Positions 5,794 through 5,821 of a DNA stretch of 5,821 bases are shown here, in pieces. A model generated the notes under the pieces. It did not search any database, was not told the origin of the DNA, and saw only the letters and a program-made list of their open reading frames with translations. Each line of letters starts with the position of its first letter. Positions within the stretch are counted from its first letter, which is position 1. The position numbers and the translations under genes are program-made. Source of the DNA: Nitrospirota bacterium (GTDB lineage Bacteria; Nitrospirota; Thermodesulfovibrionia; UBA6902); assembly GCA_015491705.1 (NCBI GenBank), contig WFVK01000172.1, forward strand, positions 1-5,821, read 5' to 3'.

Positions 5794-5821
5794 GCATAAA
5801 TACCTCGTTGCCCGTTTATGC
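5794..5821. repeat. Dyad at the window edge (GCATAAA ... TTTATGC)
   Basis: GCATAAA (5794-5800) and TTTATGC (5815-5821) are exact reverse complements 14 bases apart, and the right arm ends at the last base of the window, so its full extent is unknown. It could be an operator for a downstream gene, part of a longer stem or a chance arrangement. The region from 5737 to the window end contains no gene. Confidence 0.25.

Noticed and set aside
1..5821. Search for CRISPR arrays, tRNA or rRNA genes, insertion sequences and phage or defence genes
   Set aside because: No periodic repeats, tRNA-like cloverleaf segments, transposase motifs or terminal inverted repeats were seen. Nearly all sequence is covered by housekeeping genes.

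Overview
This window looks like ordinary chromosomal housekeeping DNA from a Gram-negative-type, probably anaerobic bacterium. That reading rests on a Re-type citrate synthase candidate next to an isocitrate dehydrogenase, a UbiX-type flavin prenyltransferase and a GDP-mannose synthesis enzyme. The genes use AGG (Arg) and ATA (Ile) codons heavily. Together with the Re-citrate synthase-like gene, this would suit Nitrospirota (Thermodesulfovibrio-like) or sulfate-reducing/syntrophic deltaproteobacterial lineages. This taxonomic reading is an inference, not a firm call. All genes lie on the + strand.

Layout. Bases 1-171 are the 3' end of ubiX. A short gap (172-261) holds a weak terminator-like hairpin and possibly a promoter. 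At 262-1497 is a DRE-TIM metallolyase family synthase, best read as Re-citrate synthase. After 71 bases that include a hairpin comes isocitrate dehydrogenase (1569-2645). Six bases further on is a CNNM/CorC-family membrane protein with DUF21, a CBS pair and a CorC_HlyC domain (2652-3914). A well-formed sigma70-like promoter starts directly after its stop codon and precedes a 98-residue protein of unknown function (3976-4272) and a bifunctional mannose-1-phosphate guanylyltransferase/mannose-6-phosphate isomerase (about 4324-5736). The end of the window holds a perfect 11-bp hairpin and, at the very edge, a 7-bp dyad.

How the genes work together. The synthase and the dehydrogenase would supply the first and third steps of the route from oxaloacetate and acetyl-CoA to 2-oxoglutarate (citrate synthase, then isocitrate dehydrogenase; aconitase is not in the window). 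That is the oxidative half of the TCA cycle, used by many anaerobes to make glutamate. The CorC-like protein, the small unknown protein and the GDP-mannose enzyme have no evident functional link to that pair. The new promoter suggests the last two form a separate transcription unit.

I found no mobile element, CRISPR array, RNA gene or clearly novel system. The observations most worth checking are the Re-citrate synthase assignment, the NADP-type cofactor residues in a short isocitrate dehydrogenase, and the uncharacterised 98-residue protein.
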